64,000 bases of DNA from Phytohalomonas tamaricis (GTDB lineage Bacteria; Pseudomonadota; Gammaproteobacteria; Pseudomonadales; Halomonadaceae). Within the stretch, counting starts at the first letter, position 1. Every line of letters starts with the position of its first letter. Positions 19,992-27,466 of the stretch are shown here, in pieces. The stretch covers positions 31,870-95,869 of the forward strand of contig NZ_PVRV01000013.1 in NCBI RefSeq assembly GCF_003012345.1, in the 5' to 3' direction. Both the position numbers and the translations under genes were made by a program. The notes below the pieces were generated by a model. It saw nothing but the letters and a program-made list of their open reading frames with translations. It did no database searches and was not told the DNA's origin.

Positions 19992-20915
19992 CTAACTTAT
20001 CAATGCATGCAAATGCGATACGGAATGGGCAAAATTGTCATCAAGCATGACGATATTTGAGCCCTCAAGATCTAGTGCGCGGATTCGAATCACTGGACCA
20101 CTGAGGCAAAGTGGAACATTAAGCTGCTCGGTTACTTGGGGTAATTGTCGACGTATCAGATCGGTGCGCTCAGCTTGGCTGCCCACAAGAATGATGGCAT
20201 CAGCGCCGCAACGCTCCGCTGCCCACGGCAATTTGGCCATCGGAATGGCGCGATCAAAAAAGGTAATGTGGAATCCGCCCACACTTGCAGTAAACGCCAT
20301 TAATAGCAGGCGTAACATACTTGGGTCGGCAGGCAGGCGACTCAGTAGCAGGCGAGGCTCGTGAAGCTCAAGGTTCCCATGATAGAGACGCAAGCCCAGG
20401 CGGGTCCGCAGGAATGCTTCAAAAAAACTCTGTTGAACGCTGGCGCCGAAGTCATCTTTACCTTGTTCTTCAAGATGTTCAACAACGGGTCGCCATAAGC
20501 GTGAAATAGCCGTGCTAACCGGATAAAGGCCCATGCTCTTGGTGAATAAGGCATCAAGACGCGTCGTATCAAGAGCTTCGATGGCCTCAATTGCTGTGAG
20601 GCAGCGCGTATGCCAGTCGGTATCCTCGGGAGGAGGTGTGGCAAGCGCTTCTTCCTGCTTGGGGGCTGGCTGGTCAAGTAGCTCACTTACTTGGCTTACT
20701 GATACGCCTCGATTGAGCCACTGCAGGATACGCTGTACGCGCTCGATGTCTCCTCGAGCATAAAGCCTGTGCCCTTTAGGTGTCCGTCGCGGCTGAATAA
20801 GGCCGTAACGACGCTCCCACGCACGTAAAGTAACGGAATTTACGCCTGTAAGCCTTGAAACCTCTCGTATGGGATAAAGAGGGCCTCCTGCTGTCTCCAT
20901 TACTTGTTCTGTCAT
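19992..20915 (-). CDS. MerR-family regulator of the LitR/CarH/PplR type
   Basis: A 307-residue transcription factor. The N-terminal winged-helix MerR domain (residues about 13-80) has YPIREVSRLTGVNSVTLRAWE and RTPKGHRLYARGDIERVQRI; the C-terminal half aligns in shape with the B12-binding-like module of light-responsive LitR/CarH proteins (HITFFDRAIPMAKLPWAAER, GADAIILVGSQAERTD). I do not see the histidine signature needed to ligate cobalamin, so it looks like a class II (PplR-like) member that needs another photoreceptor. A GGAGG ribosome-binding site lies 8 bases before the ATG. Upstream is a TGTACA-N12-TGTACA site, so self-regulation is likely. No photolyase is adjacent. Confidence 0.8.
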   Translation of the reverse strand: MTEQVMETAGGPLYPIREVSRLTGVNSVTLRAWERRYGLIQPRRTPKGHRLYARGDIERVQRILQWLNRGVSVSQVSELLDQPAPKQEEALATPPPEDTDWHTRCLTAIEAIEALDTTRLDALFTKSMGLYPVSTAISRLWRPVVEHLEEQGKDDFGASVQQSFFEAFLRTRLGLRLYHGNLELHEPRLLLSRLPADPSMLRLLLMAFTASVGGFHITFFDRAIPMAKLPWAAERCGADAIILVGSQAERTDLIRRQLPQVTEQLNVPLCLSGPVIRIRALDLEGSNIVMLDDNFAHSVSHLHALIS

Positions 20916-21075
20916 TTAACCGGCCTCCATTGCCATTTGTACAAGATGTTAAAAGCGTGTTCATCTTGAGTGGCTAGGCAAGAAAATGAACCCGAAACGT
21001 CGCCAACACTAAGTTTATAAGGTGAGTGATTGTTCACTTTAAAACCTCATCACCCTCAAGGATATCTTGAATTAT

Positions 21076-21099
21076 TGTACATATTAACAGTTGTGTACA
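21076..21099. promoter_or_regulatory. Candidate LitR/PplR operator TGTACA-N12-TGTACA
   Basis: Two identical TGTACA hexamers separated by exactly 12 bases, 160 bases upstream of the MerR-type regulator start. I recall a consensus of this form for promoters controlled by class II LitR in Pseudomonas putida. The site also lies just below the stop of the CbiX-like gene, so it would control the regulator rather than that gene. Confidence 0.6.
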
Positions 21100-21113
21100 A
21101 ATCGAATTCATAT

Positions 21114-21479
21114 CTAGTGGCTGGTTTCTTCTACAATATTCACAATGGCATTAGTAAACGCCTGATGCTGGCCTACCGGTTCAAGCAGGGATAACGATAC
21201 TTTGGGGTAATGCTGGTTTAACGCCTCAAGCTGGGCGGGTACATCTTCACGTAGATGTCTTCCGGCAGCAAAAAACAATGGAAGAATATCAAGCGTATCA
21301 AACCCTTCCTTACTTAATTCTTCGACTACAGTCTCAAGCGAGGGCTCACATAATTCCATGTAGGCGAGTCTTAAACGTGTCGATACGCGTGGTTTAAGCT
21401 GGCTTTCAAGCGCTTCGAAAGGAGCCTGCCAGCGTGAATCAGGTGAGCCGTGGGCAAGCAGAATCAAGGCCTTGTTCAT
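21114..21479 (-). CDS. Short CbiX/SirB-like sirohydrochlorin chelatase
   Basis: A 121-residue single-domain chelatase-like protein. It begins MNKALILLAHGSPDSRW with the conserved metal-binding HGS histidine, and has the second landmark LPLFFAAGRHLREDVPAQL. The short CbiX form acts as a homodimer inserting cobalt (or iron/nickel) into sirohydrochlorin. I take the ATG at 21479 because AGAGGA lies 8 bases upstream; the frame is open further but without family similarity. Its gene shares an ATGA overlap with a small open frame upstream. CbiX homologues often sit beside light-regulated LitR genes, so co-regulation is plausible. Confidence 0.8.
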   Translation of the reverse strand: MNKALILLAHGSPDSRWQAPFEALESQLKPRVSTRLRLAYMELCEPSLETVVEELSKEGFDTLDILPLFFAAGRHLREDVPAQLEALNQHYPKVSLSLLEPVGQHQAFTNAIVNIVEETSH

Positions 21480-21622
21480 GTTGTTTGTCCTCTTAGCAAT
21501 TTTTGCCATTCCTCTGACGCTGTCTGGCATAACGTCAAGGAATGCGCGGGTGCATTTTGCTCGTCATCACCGCTCGGCGGTAATTCAATGGGCTGCTGCG
21601 ACACCTGGTGGCGCAGGCTCAT
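21476..21622 (-). CDS. Possible small protein coupled to the CbiX-like gene
   Basis: A 48-codon frame starting MSLRHQVSQQPIELPPSGDD and ending LLRGQTT, whose TGA overlaps the ATG of the CbiX-like gene (ATGA). The same frame stays open for about 57 more codons upstream (to about 21793) without an ATG, GTG or TTG, so this may be the tail of a decayed longer gene. No family is recognised and no good ribosome-binding site precedes the ATG. Confidence 0.3.
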   Translation of the reverse strand: MSLRHQVSQQPIELPPSGDDEQNAPAHSLTLCQTASEEWQKLLRGQTT

Positions 21623-21985
21623 GTACAGTTTATGCCCAACGATATACGAGTGATGGATATTTGATAAATAGTCATCGCTTATATGGCTGTCTAAAAGTTG
21701 TACATGATATACGGTTATTTTATCCCGTTGGACAAGATACGGTGAGTAGACGCAATAATAGCTAGATTTATGCTTCCTGTCATGAGTTCACGAGCTTCTG
21801 GTTGGCTGTGTGACTTAAAGGAGAAGCAAGCGCCCATCTTTTTGTATCATATTTGTATAAATTAAATGTGAGCGATATGGTATCAAGTAGCGAAAAGTGA
21901 AACGGTTATCGCATTGCTAGTGGAGGCATGACGCAGCCGCGTTATCTGGAAATCAAACCAATGATTTTCGTATGGGAGAGAGGAT
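21623..21985. other. Intergenic region upstream of the TIGR01777 gene
   Basis: AT-rich gap of about 360 bases. It contains a lone TGTACA at 21699-21704, an 11-base direct repeat at 21841-21862, and a start-less open frame on the minus strand described with the small protein at 21476. The ribosome-binding site GAGAGAGGA lies at the right edge. Confidence 0.4.
21841..21862. promoter_or_regulatory. Tandem 11-base direct repeat (TTTGTATNATA)
   Basis: TTTGTATCATA is followed directly by TTTGTATAAAT: two head-to-tail copies with 11-base periodicity. CarH/LitR proteins are known to bind direct repeats of about 11 bases, so with a LitR-like gene next door this is a candidate light-control site for the downstream epimerase gene. 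It is also AT-rich enough to be a promoter element. Confidence 0.4.
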
Positions 21986-22879
21986 ATGCATATTCTGGTA
22001 ACGGGGGCGACAGGCTTTGTAGGTAGGGCACTTTGTTCTTACCTGCATGAGCATGGTCATGAACTTCTAGTGATATCACGCTCGCCACAGACAGCCGTCA
22101 AGCAACTTGGTGTGCCAGCGGATGCGCGTGGCAGTGCCCAAGCGTTCAAGGACATGCCTATCGATGCCATCATCAATCTCGCAGGTGAGCCAATTTTCGA
22201 TAAACGCTGGAGCAGGACGCAAAAAAAGATACTTATCGAGAGTCGTGTTTCTGGCACACGTGATCTGGTAGCACTCTGCCAGATAATGAAATCTCCTCCC
22301 AGGGTATTGATATCGGGCTCAGCGATGGGCTATTACGGCGCGCAGAGCGATCGTGAAGTAACCGAAGGTACCCCGCCTAGCGATGAATTTGCCTATAAAC
22401 TCTGCAAGGCTTGGGAGGACGAGGCGACGAAGGCCGCAGAGTTTGGAGTGCGCGTCGCTCGTATTCGTATCGGTCTGGTCTTGGATAGAGAGGGCGGCAT
22501 GCTAAAACAGATGCTGCCGGCGTTTCGTATAGGGCTCGGTGGCAAGGTGGGCGCGGGCAACCAGTACATGCCATGGGTCCATCGCAGTGATCTTGTTCGC
22601 ATTATCGACTTCCTGTTGACGCGGGACGACCTTGACGGGCCTTTCAATGCCTCGGCGCCTCAGCCAGTAACCAATGCGCAGTTTACCAAGACGCTGGCGC
22701 ATCGATTGGGGCGTCCGGCGCTCTTTACCATACCGGGTAAAGCGCTTGAACTTGTACTGGGTGAGCGGGCGCGACTTTTGCTTACGGGTGCCCGAATGCG
22801 GCCAGCTAGGCTTGAAGAGGCGGGTTTTAAGTTTCGCTATAACACGCTCGATGAAGCGCTTGGTGCAATTCTCGTGTGA
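21986..22879 (+). CDS. TIGR01777-family NAD-dependent epimerase (YfcH-like)
   Basis: A 297-residue extended SDR. The NAD(P) Rossmann motif is MHILVTGATGFVGRALCSYL; the family segment NLAGEPIFDKRWSRTQKK, the YYG-type motif in SAMGYYG and the C-terminal DUF1731-like end (RMRPARLEEAGFKFRY) are all present. Its physiological substrate is not known. In pseudomonads a gene of this family lies in the LitR/photolyase region, which fits its position here. GAGAGAGGA precedes the ATG. Confidence 0.85.
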   Translation: MHILVTGATGFVGRALCSYLHEHGHELLVISRSPQTAVKQLGVPADARGSAQAFKDMPIDAIINLAGEPIFDKRWSRTQKKILIESRVSGTRDLVALCQIMKSPPRVLISGSAMGYYGAQSDREVTEGTPPSDEFAYKLCKAWEDEATKAAEFGVRVARIRIGLVLDREGGMLKQMLPAFRIGLGGKVGAGNQYMPWVHRSDLVRIIDFLLTRDDLDGPFNASAPQPVTNAQFTKTLAHRLGRPALFTIPGKALELVLGERARLLLTGARMRPARLEEAGFKFRYNTLDEALGAILV

Positions 22880-22916
22880 GACTTTTCTCGTATGACCCTT
22901 GCCATTGCGCCACAGG

Positions 22917-22947
22917 GCATCGAAATGCCCATGGGGCATTTCGATGC
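22917..22947. terminator. Strong hairpin between yfcH-like gene and rapA
   Basis: GCATCGAAATGCCC and GGGCATTTCGATGC form a perfect 14-bp stem with a 3-base ATG loop, between convergent genes. A TTTTT run follows only after 8 bases on the plus strand and there is none on the minus strand, so it may protect 3-prime ends more than terminate. Confidence 0.65.
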
Positions 22948-22975
22948 GTCAGTGATTTTTGATAGGACGTTGAAC

Positions 22976-25909
22976 TTACTGTTCGGCATCCACGGTGACA
23001 ATCACGCGAACGGCATCGAGACGCAGGCGCGTCGAGGCGATGGCATCATCAAGTGTGTCACGCTCATGGCGAATGGCGTCCAATTCTTCGTCGCGTACTG
23101 CTGGATTATGCCGGGCCAACGCTTCAAGTCGGGCCAACTCATCACCAAGTTGGGTGCGCATGGCCGCTTGTGCTGTCGAGACAATGCCCGGTAGCTGCTG
23201 TTCGGCGTTGCGCTCGGCATTATCAAGTAGCTGGCGCAGTTGGTTGTGACGCTGCTTGATCAAATCACGTGCCACTGCCTTTTTCACGTTAGTGAGATTC
23301 TTGGCGAGCCCACCGAACGAGACCTTGTCGGAAAGATCCTGTCCTGATTCATCGAGTAATACTCGAATTGTCGTTGGCGGTAGAAAACGCTCAAGGTGGA
23401 GACCGCGAGGGGCCGGTGTCTGGGTGCGGAAAATCATTTCCGCCATCAGGCGTCCGCCGGGAATTGAGGGATGCTTGAGCAGCGCCAGCGCCGTATTGCC
23501 CATTGCGCCGTCAATGACACGATCTAGCATTTCACGCACCAGGGGATGTTCCCAGCTCAAGCGCTGAATATCGTCGCGTGCCAGGGCCGTTTCCCGGGAA
23601 AAGGTTATTGTGAAGCCTTCTTCCCCTTTTACCAGGCCGGGCATGCCATCAAGCATGTGTGCTCCGGGATGAAGATAAAGCAGATCATCGCCGAGTTCGC
23701 GCGTATCGATACCGAATACGTCAAGCGCTTGGTCGAAGTACTTGGGCAGTGCTGGGTCACTATCGAGTTCACGAATACCATCAGCGATCGCGCTGGCGCG
23801 TTCGGGATGTGAGGAGCCGAGTTCCAGCAGGCGGTTGCGGCCAGCCTCGCGCTCTTCACGTTTAGCGACAAAGAACGTTCGGGTGTCAGCTACCAGATTA
23901 TTCAGCGCATCGCTGTCGAGCAGGGCATCGGCCAGCGTGTCGCCGAACTCATCGAAAAGCGCACTGCCCAGGCCGTGGGGTGCCTCGAAGGCCGCCATGC
24001 CATCACGGTACCAGCGCAGCAGGGCTTCGCCGGGACTCTGGTCAAAGACAGGTACATGAATCTCGATCGGGAATTGCTGACCAATACGGTCGAGGCGACC
24101 GATACGCTGTTCGAGCTGGTCGGGATGGGCGGGCAGGTCGAACATGATCAAGTGATGGCAAAATTGGAAATTGCGGCCTTCCGAGCCGATTTCCGAGCAT
24201 ATCAGCAGAGGACTACCATCTTCGGCATCGCTGTCGGCAAATGCCGCAGCGGCACGGTCACGCTCAATCAGTGTCATGCCTTCATGGAATACGGGGGTGT
24301 GCAGCCCGGTCAAGACTTGCAATCCTGCTGATAATTCCCGCGCCGTGTCGGCAGCATGGCAAATGATCAGTGCTTTCTCTGCAGGATGGCCTTTTAGCCA
24401 TTGGCGTAGCCATTCCACGCGAGGGTCAAAGCGCCACCAGGCATCACTGTCATGTTCTGTCTTCAGTGCCTCGAAGGTTATTTCGGGATAAAGCAGAACG
24501 TCGGGATAATCGATGCCGGTTTCGATCAGCAGCTCATCCAGATAATCCTCATCGCGTTCGATCTTGCGTAGTACACGACGGTAGGCCGCTGGCAGCTCAA
24601 GCGTTGAGACATGCAATTGACGCTCCGGGAATCCTGCCACGTGGCGACGGCTGTTGCGGAACATCACCCGCCCTGTGCCGTGACGGTCGAGCAGCTGGCG
24701 GCGTAACTGAACGCGCGCGTGCTCAAGTTCATCTTCATCGACACTTTCGAGCAGCGTCGTCAGCAGGGCACGACTGTCGCTGTCGTCCAGCAGGGTTGTA
24801 AGTCCCTGCGCTGCATGCTTGTCATCGGGTAGTCGTTCGAGAGCTTCTATGGCGCGTGCAACGTCGACATAGCCCGCTTCCTCTTCACGAAAAAGCGCCA
24901 AGTCATGATAGCGCTCTGAGTCCAGCAGGCGCAGACGTGCGAAATGGCTTTCGATGCCCATCTGTTCGGGCGTGGCGGTCAGCAGTAACAAGCCATTGGC
25001 ATTGCCAGCGAGTTGCTCGACACAGCTGTAGCCCGGGCCGCTGCCTTCGGGCGTCCAGTCGAGATGGTGAGCTTCATCGACAATCAGCATGTCCCACTGT
25101 GCCGCCTGGGCCTGTTCCTGACGATGAGGATTAGCGAACAACCATTGCTGGCTGGCCAGAACGAGCTGGCCGGTTTCGAACGGATTACGTTCGGTGCTGC
25201 GTGCCAGGCTCTGCTGTTCATCGAGCAAGGTGACTTCAAGGCTGAAACGGCGCAATAGTTCAACCAGCCATTGATGAGTCAGACTGTCGGGCACCAGAAT
25301 CAAAGCACGGCTTACCCGCTTGGTCAGTAACAGCCGATGAAGAATCAAGCCGGCTTCGATGGTCTTGCCTAGTCCGACTTCGTCGGCCAGCAGAACGCGT
25401 GGTAGACGGCGATTCGATACCTCATCGGCGATATAGAGCTGATGAGGAACCAGGCCGATGCGCGGTCCGGCCAGGCCGAGGGCGGGGTGTCGGGCAATTC
25501 TGTTGCGGTGCTGCAGGCTGCGGTAGCGCAGGTTGAACCAGTCATTGCGATCGACCTGGCCGGTCAGCAATCGGTCACGCGCCTGATGAAACTGCATATG
25601 ATCGCTGATCGCTGATTCAGGCAGCTCGCGCCGCTCGCCATCGACCGTTTCACCAATGTAGACGATCAGGCCATTGATCTCTTTGGTGTCATCAACGGTA
25701 AGTGTCCAGCCTTCGGACGATTCGATGCGATCGCCGCTCCCAAACGCGACACGGGTAAGTGGCGCTTGGCGTACGCTATAGGTGCGCGTTTCTTCGCTGG
25801 CGGCAAACAGCACCGTCACCGAGCGAAGATCGCAATTCAAAATGGTACCCAGGCCGAGCTCGGCCTCGCCATCGCTGATGTAACGCTGGCCGGAAATGAA
25901 GTCGCTCAT
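22976..25909 (-). CDS. rapA: RNA polymerase-associated ATPase RapA
   Basis: A Swi2/Snf2-type translocase that binds core RNA polymerase and helps it recycle after transcription. The 977 residues (E. coli 968) begin with the SH3-like N-terminal part, then the helicase core: Walker A in LADEVGLGKTIEAGLI, DEAH in VDEAHHLDWTPEG, motif III LLLLTATPEQMG, and motifs V-VI ICSEIGSEGRNFQFC and QLEQRIGRLDRIGQ. The C-terminal third is the RapA-specific spacer and Sandwich-like region. GAGG lies before the ATG. Single gene unit. Confidence 0.96.
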   Translation of the reverse strand: MSDFISGQRYISDGEAELGLGTILNCDLRSVTVLFAASEETRTYSVRQAPLTRVAFGSGDRIESSEGWTLTVDDTKEINGLIVYIGETVDGERRELPESAISDHMQFHQARDRLLTGQVDRNDWFNLRYRSLQHRNRIARHPALGLAGPRIGLVPHQLYIADEVSNRRLPRVLLADEVGLGKTIEAGLILHRLLLTKRVSRALILVPDSLTHQWLVELLRRFSLEVTLLDEQQSLARSTERNPFETGQLVLASQQWLFANPHRQEQAQAAQWDMLIVDEAHHLDWTPEGSGPGYSCVEQLAGNANGLLLLTATPEQMGIESHFARLRLLDSERYHDLALFREEEAGYVDVARAIEALERLPDDKHAAQGLTTLLDDSDSRALLTTLLESVDEDELEHARVQLRRQLLDRHGTGRVMFRNSRRHVAGFPERQLHVSTLELPAAYRRVLRKIERDEDYLDELLIETGIDYPDVLLYPEITFEALKTEHDSDAWWRFDPRVEWLRQWLKGHPAEKALIICHAADTARELSAGLQVLTGLHTPVFHEGMTLIERDRAAAAFADSDAEDGSPLLICSEIGSEGRNFQFCHHLIMFDLPAHPDQLEQRIGRLDRIGQQFPIEIHVPVFDQSPGEALLRWYRDGMAAFEAPHGLGSALFDEFGDTLADALLDSDALNNLVADTRTFFVAKREEREAGRNRLLELGSSHPERASAIADGIRELDSDPALPKYFDQALDVFGIDTRELGDDLLYLHPGAHMLDGMPGLVKGEEGFTITFSRETALARDDIQRLSWEHPLVREMLDRVIDGAMGNTALALLKHPSIPGGRLMAEMIFRTQTPAPRGLHLERFLPPTTIRVLLDESGQDLSDKVSFGGLAKNLTNVKKAVARDLIKQRHNQLRQLLDNAERNAEQQLPGIVSTAQAAMRTQLGDELARLEALARHNPAVRDEELDAIRHERDTLDDAIASTRLRLDAVRVIVTVDAEQ

Positions 25910-26168
25910 GATGCCTCGGAATGCACGTCAAAACGGATAACTAAAACGTCCTGAGTCGATACACTGACTCAATCGGCCGGCAGCATAGTGGTTGCCGGAA
26001 GCAGGGCGCGGTATGTTACCGGAAAGTACTGCTTGGCTTAAGAGCCGAAACGGTAATTCTATTTTCCGTTACATGTCTTTTTGTCATTGTTGACTGCATT
26101 TCAACTGGCTGAATGCTCGTCAGCATAGCGCCGAGTGAGACAAAAATAGCCGAGAGAGGAATGTATCA

Positions 26169-26297
26169 TTGAAAAAAATGACCCTATGGCTGGTGGCATT
26201 GTTATCTGCTTGGATGTTGTCTGGATGTAACACCATGCACGGTGCTGGCGAAGATATCGCGGCGTTGGGGCGAGCGATTCAGCACGCTGCTGATTGA
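26169..26297 (+). CDS. Entericidin-like small lipoprotein
   Basis: A 42-residue protein not caught by length-filtered gene finding. A hydrophobic signal ends in the lipobox LSGC (Cys at residue 20), followed by NTMHGAGEDIAALGRAIQ, which closely follows the EcnA/EcnB pattern GCNTxxGxGEDI. The start is the TTG at 26169, 8 bases after AGAGAGGA; an ATG three codons inside is the alternative. Mature length would be 23 residues. In E. coli EcnB is a stationary-phase bacteriolytic lipoprotein paired with EcnA; only one copy is visible here, and its role is inferred. Confidence 0.75.
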   Translation: MKKMTLWLVALLSAWMLSGCNTMHGAGEDIAALGRAIQHAAD

Positions 26298-26324
26298 AGA
26301 AGGTTTATTGGCGGTTATCTGCTG

Positions 26325-27149
26325 TCATTTTGACAGGCGTTCGTGCTTGGCGAGCCGTTGTTGCCATTTCTGCCATTGTATCTGGGTCAACTCACCCGTA
26401 TGTATGGCGATTAACCTGCCCGCGCTATCAAAGAGCAGCGTTACGGGTAATCCAGGGGCTTTATTCAATGCCATAAGCCGCTGCTGTGGGTCGAGCAGGG
26501 CATGGCGAAAGCTAAGCTGACGATCATTGAGAAACCGTAGCACCTGCAGCAAGCTTTCTCCCTGATTGGCGGTAATCACGGTTATCTGCTCGTGGGTGTC
26601 TATGTCAGCGAGCAAAGGTATTTCTCTCCGGCAGGGCGGGCACCAACTGGCCCATAGATTGATCATAACCGGATGCCCTTTAAACGTATCAAGCCGGACG
26701 GGGTGACCATCGATATTTTCCAGCGTCAGTGAAGGTAGCTGTGAAAGGTCGGGAGCGTTGCTGAAGGGACGCCAGCTATCGAGTGCATACCATACGCCAT
26801 GAACGGAGAGGAGGAGTGCAACCGCAACCATGCAGGACCTGGGCATGGCGCGGAGATACCACAGGCTCCATAACAGCGTCACGAAGAGTCCGCCCCATAG
26901 GGTGTAGCCCGGTTGCCACAGCATAAACAACGCAAGGGGTGCTGCTTGATAAGCGTCAATGTTGAGTGCTGCATCTACCAGGCGAGCACCGATAAGCCAG
27001 CCCAGCAGTACGCCGTTGGCCCAGTGTGTCTTTTGCCGAGGCGGCACTTTTAACAGGCACTGCGCTGCGAACAATAAGACCAGGGTGCAAATAAACGCAT
27101 AAAGGCGAGGTAACGAGAGCAGAAACCCGCCAAAGGCAATAGCATCCAT
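26325..27149 (-). CDS. TlpA/DsbE-like thioredoxin with membrane N-terminus
   Basis: A 274-residue protein. Residues 1 to about 125 contain about four hydrophobic segments resembling an Lgt-like membrane domain, and residues about 135-270 form a TlpA-type thioredoxin domain with the redox pair WCPPC in NLWASWCPPCRREIP and the cis-proline in GLPVTLLFD. It should sit in the inner membrane with the thioredoxin domain in the periplasm, reducing specific disulfides. No cytochrome c maturation genes are nearby, so the target is unknown. No clear ribosome-binding site at the chosen ATG. Confidence 0.75.
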   Translation of the reverse strand: MDAIAFGGFLLSLPRLYAFICTLVLLFAAQCLLKVPPRQKTHWANGVLLGWLIGARLVDAALNIDAYQAAPLALFMLWQPGYTLWGGLFVTLLWSLWYLRAMPRSCMVAVALLLSVHGVWYALDSWRPFSNAPDLSQLPSLTLENIDGHPVRLDTFKGHPVMINLWASWCPPCRREIPLLADIDTHEQITVITANQGESLLQVLRFLNDRQLSFRHALLDPQQRLMALNKAPGLPVTLLFDSAGRLIAIHTGELTQIQWQKWQQRLAKHERLSK

Positions 27150-27191
27150 GACGATGTACGGTTTACTTACGGCTGGAAAGCCGCCAGCCTA

Positions 27192-27452
27192 ATGGGTCAT
27201 GTCATCAGAAACCAGCCTATGACTTCATTTGTTCCCCCTCCGCATAAGGATCGCCTGCGTGCTGCTGCCATCACCTCGCAAGCGATAGGGTTTATCCTGA
27301 TCCTTGCTTTTCAGACCTGGCTGCCTGAGCCGCGGCCCGCTCAAGGGATTACACTGGCATGCATGCTTCTGGCGGCCTTGGTAATAGCCACCATCAAGCG
27401 TTACCGCATCAACAAACAACGCCGGCAGTCTGAGCGCAATGATGCTCTGTAA
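27192..27452 (+). CDS. Small two-span membrane protein, unknown function
   Basis: An 86-codon frame with two hydrophobic stretches (residues about 25-45 and 52-68) and a strongly basic C-terminus (KRYRINKQRRQSER), consistent with a small inner-membrane protein. Divergent from the TlpA-like gene and 14 bases before the phospholipase-D-like gene. An ATG nine codons in (27219) is an alternative start; neither has a clear ribosome-binding site. No family recognised. Confidence 0.4.
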   Translation: MGHVIRNQPMTSFVPPPHKDRLRAAAITSQAIGFILILAFQTWLPEPRPAQGITLACMLLAALVIATIKRYRINKQRRQSERNDAL

Positions 27453-27466
27453 AAGGAATCTAAGGA

